A DNA stretch of 34,313 nucleotides from Saprospiraceae bacterium. GTDB taxonomy: Bacteria > Bacteroidota > Bacteroidia > Chitinophagales > Saprospiraceae. The number at the start of each line of letters is the position of its first letter. The stretch's first letter is position 1. A program made the translations under genes and the position numbers. Below, in pieces: positions 33,501 to 34,313 of this stretch. The stretch covers positions 41,623 through 75,935 of the forward strand of contig JAHDBJ010000024.1 in NCBI GenBank assembly GCA_020630435.1. Direction: 5' to 3'. The notes under the pieces are model-generated. The model ran no database searches and had not been told where the DNA came from. It saw only the letters and a program-made list of their open reading frames with translations.

Positions 33501-34313
33501 ACTTCTTGAAGAATTTAAATTAATATCATCCCCCAAACAGACTTCTACTTTTTCAGCTGTAGCTTCTACTACTGGTAAAGGATTTACTATAACATCAACA
33601 CTTCCTGATATATCTTGACTACAAGTTCCATCATCTATACTTACTAAGGTATAGGTGTTTTCATTACTTACACTTATATTTGCTTCTCCACTTCCATTCA
33701 ACATTATTGTTTCGTCACTTGTCCCATCATTATATGTTACTGTTGCTTCTGCTGTCCCACTAAACGTAACCTCTATACTTTCTCCTAAACAGATACTTCC
33801 TCCTCCTCCTATTGTTACTGTTGGTGAAGGATTCACTACAACATCAACACTTCCTAATATATCTTGATTACAAATTCCATCATCAATACTTACTAAGGTA
33901 TAGGTGTTTTCATTACTTACACTTATACTTGCTTCTCCACTTCCATTTAACATTATTGTTTCGTCACTTGTCCCATCATTATATGTTACTGTTGCTCCTG
34001 CTGTCCCACTAAATGTAACATCTATACTCTCTCCTGAACAGATACTTCCTCCTCCTCCTATTGTAGCTATTGGTAAAGGATTTACTGTAACATCAACACT
34101 TCCCAATATATCTTGACTACAAGTTCCATCATCTATACCTATTAAAGTATAGGTGCTTTCATTATTTACACCTATACTTGCTTCTCCACTTCCATTCAAC
34201 ATTATTGTTTCGTCACTTGTCCCATCATTATATGTTACTGTTGCTCCTGCTGTCCCACTAAATGTAACATCTATACTCTCTCCTGAACAGATACTTCCTC
34301 CTCCTCCTATTGT
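27540..34313 (-). CDS. Giant PKD/Ig-repeat surface adhesin with T9SS C-terminal sorting domain (5' end outside window)
   Basis: At least 2257 residues; the frame is open to the right edge, so the ATG at 34202 is internal. The N-terminal part visible has three copies of an 83-residue repeat (a GGGGSICSGESIDVTFSGTA pattern). Then follow about seven Ig-like repeats of the type SYxW-T-TTTYTVTVTDxNGC and about ten PKD-like domains with WSWDFGxG (the clearest is WRWDFGDGTTKTTQNPTHTY). After ~1850 residues comes a non-repeated region. The last ~80 residues are a type A T9SS sorting domain: AKIYPNPNTGSFVLEVE, then GQLVWE and IPNGIYFMKVVGENGEQFT, then KFIIQK. Such proteins are exported through the type IX system and anchored on the cell surface, where they serve adhesion or gliding. 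It is the first visible gene of the - strand envelope unit. Confidence 0.93.
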   Translation of the reverse strand, partial: TIGGGGSICSGESIDVTFSGTAGATVTYNDGTSDETIMLNGSGEASIGVNNESTYTLIGIDDGTCSQDILGSVDVTVNPLPIATIGGGGSICSGESIDVTFSGTAGATVTYNDGTSDETIMLNGSGEASISVSNENTYTLVSIDDGICNQDILGSVDVVVNPSPTVTIGGGGSICLGESIEVTFSGTAEATVTYNDGTSDETIMLNGSGEANISVSNENTYTLVSIDDGTCSQDISGSVDVIVNPLPVVEATAEKVEVCLGDDINLNSSRSDSYSWSGPNGFNSTLQSPTISNATINMTGSYFVTVTDENGCKNTDNVMITVNSLPSVEIEITENSSNSEDDGTICSGDNVTLEASGGISYEWDEGENTAKIIVAPITTTTYNVTVTDSNGCENIDDVEITVNSSPIASIDVTETSALSSNDREICEGDEVTLIAKGGIAYEWDDDNNAGEIRANLTPQTTTTYNVTVTDNNNCKDEEEVTITVLTPPTADFSISTPQPYEVNDQITFVNSSTAGGANINTYSWNFDNGNTSSNPTPSDQVYTESGAYDVCLRVTDAKNCTDKENQSIAVVAADECVALFDLSENEICSGESITFTDDSRPASGSEINQYDWNFDNGSTSNGAGPHTITFTNNTSVPKVYTITLTIMDSGECSDTYEKEITVNPNPSGVQVTSIPDICLNDDLFILSTYGIPLGGVFTSSEENLIIGGTVLNPVVVGEHTLNYTYTDGNGCSSDALGIVRVRALPTATILGASDGSVGTPVNFSANSSDNISTWSWDFGAGSEILTGSGPHEVTYLSTGVKNITLTIVDVNGCESIITETITITEPDGCQANFTNTENRICIGETIRFTDASVAPTGGNITAWTWSFGAGASTSSANSEGPHTISYSTPGTKTISLTITSTVGSETCTESRNKTITVLALPTATISGPSSGSVGTPVNFSASSSNNISTWSWDFGTGSEILTGSGPHEVTYLSTGIKNIILTIIDVNGCESIITETIVITEPDGCQANFTNTDNNNRICIGESITFIDESVAPTGGNITAWSWDFGAGASISSASSQGPHIITYSTAGTKTISLSIVSTVGSSSCEDEFSTTITVNSLPNPNISVNENSGDSSNDETVCRGDQVVLTASGGNSYQWNDNNNTSTAQLVLNPQETRTYTVTVTNSNGCQDEESIQIAVDDVPIINNISFSGTNETNSPITIDANSSSTSGATYSWTFGTGAAPPTANTIGPHQVTYSSEGNKTICLTITLPTGCSIQECETTSIKVPGSCRADFSSDEVCDGESISVIDESTPSDNNNISSWSWTFRNQSGTIESTKSGQGPHSHTFSNAGNHTVQLEIMDSSGCTDNYTRTVKVNGLPEVNINPIEVSGTKNNDGIICRGDAVTLSVSGGVSYDWNTGATGPTLPDETPNNDVTYSVTVTDNNGCVNAGNVSIDVKSLPNPSISVSESIICSGEPVTLTASGGTNYAWNTGDNSRVISKNPLETTSYTVTVTNSNGCVSSVGEIITVNIPENINSISFTGLPETGNEITFEANVSDPSNVNSWSWDFGNGADISNSTKQNPDPVTYANDGDKIIKLTITDNNGCQNTFEYQLKIEVPSNCPAFFETNAPVCDGVQVSFTDRSEASTSSGSIESWRWDFGDGTTKTTQNPTHTYSNAGRYEVTLSTIDNTGCEDDVKLSIDINALPNITIVSNEDSGNNQNDNKICLGDDLTLVASGGASYQWGGGESTTAIDVDPQTSSSYTVTGVDVNGCESNASIDIDVFEKPTVTLISDDCEDTNTKAKITFEINNGTAPYEVSPNIGDYEGTLNGNQYTSNDINDEADYVFTIEDDRGCLTELEGSVSCIPCVTQAGVMKSTELIIACGSEAIAEYDDSAEIKDENDVTEFILHTNAGNQAGTILARNSTPRFSKPPTASFGVIYYISPYVGNNKDGNVDDADACRSVAPGRPVIFRESSISFDIDGEQNVCINQLSQKPYQLTNLDPSSTNIVSYDWTINVNDESDIRFEPLPNSTDKDSSKVYVRWNTGSGTSDILLLIKTDDGCTSNQTLPVEVSAESAPNERPIILKGQHANPPDLIFIYPESGLNYSWGRSPMNDFLDENLEDLGSALPSVEQGFSRDSQFLYLGKEIDLDLENQVYWVDISNKDADSEDCRTRVYYNGPLAGRFGEEPSTFELPQAKIYPNPNTGSFVLEVESNGLGQYNSYAFDNLGQLVWEYSFEKNNLQHKESIQVETIPNGIYFMKVVGENGEQFTNKFIIQK
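31027..32088 (-). repeat. ~530-bp duplication of a PKD domain pair in the adhesin
   Basis: Two consecutive units (32088-31561, 528 bp; 31560-31027, about 534 bp) encode the same pair of PKD domains, beginning ALPTATI and including SGSGPHEVTYLSTG-type and QANFTNT segments. They are highly similar at DNA level, which indicates recent unequal recombination; the second copy has two extra Asn codons. Confidence 0.8.
33601..34313 (-). repeat. 249-bp tandem repeats in the adhesin gene
   Basis: Units start at 33601, 33850 and 34099 with an exact 249-bp (83-codon) period; the third is cut by the window edge after 215 bp. The copies are nearly identical in DNA, so the array is recent or kept homogeneous, and more units probably lie to the right. 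Confidence 0.92.

Noticed and set aside
29541-34116. Several + strand frames opposite the adhesin, two of them repeated with a 249-bp shift
   Set aside because: They are complements of the adhesin repeats, low complexity, without start context or domains.

Overview
The window reads as AT-rich Bacteroidota DNA. The evidence is signal peptides ending in -AQ, a giant PKD/Ig-repeat surface protein with a type IX secretion C-terminal sorting domain, a DUF4412-like secreted protein, no strong Shine-Dalgarno pattern and low GC. A Saprospiria/Aureispira-like or Cytophagales-like host is possible, but this is inference; no marker gene fixes the genus.

Left part (1-4262, + strand): the end of a contractile injection system (CIS) structural operon. 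It holds the C-terminal part of the tape measure protein (its start lies before the window), a secreted DUF4412-like protein, and the CIS AAA+ ATPase (Afp15/Pvc15 type). The baseplate, sheath and tube genes should lie to the left.

Centre (4271-17712, - strand, read right to left): a long, tightly packed cargo operon that converges on the structural operon with only 8 bp between the stops. It begins with a PAAR spike-tip protein. Putative effectors then alternate with small genes that look like immunity proteins: DUF4157 + DUF6973-like core, then a membrane-anchored BamE-like protein; peptidoglycan amidase, then a secreted protein; DUF4157 + caspase-like core, then two small unknown genes; DUF4157 + helical repeats + DNA/RNA non-specific nuclease + HhH, then a SUKH (SMI1/KNR4) protein, an unknown helical protein and an extremely Lys/Arg-rich protein; NlpC/P60-like papain-fold protein, then a lipoprotein. 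For the recognisable pairs, the predicted location of the partner fits the expected target of the effector: cytosolic for the nuclease, periplasmic for the cell-wall enzymes. Three to five of the effectors share an N-terminal leader of about 45 residues with a LQLKS-type end, three share a nearly identical DUF4157 module with HExxH, and two share a C-terminal module. I read this as a modular, probably antibacterial, CIS arsenal with a common loading signal. This is the most interesting part of the window.

A very AT-rich 309-bp divergent region (17713-18021) separates the cargo operon from an nSTAND-like NTPase (18022-19656, + strand).

Right part (19662-34313, - strand): a second set of envelope genes. 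In transcription order these are a giant T9SS-exported repeat adhesin (start beyond the right edge), a small lipoprotein, an outer-membrane beta-barrel protein whose N-terminal domain is a paralogue of that lipoprotein, and a secreted von Willebrand A protein that may be related to TssR of the Bacteroidota T6SSiii. A strong terminator hairpin follows (22676-22720). After it come an ABC ATPase, an FtsX/MacB-type permease and a charged lipoprotein. I saw no tRNA, rRNA, CRISPR array or insertion sequence.
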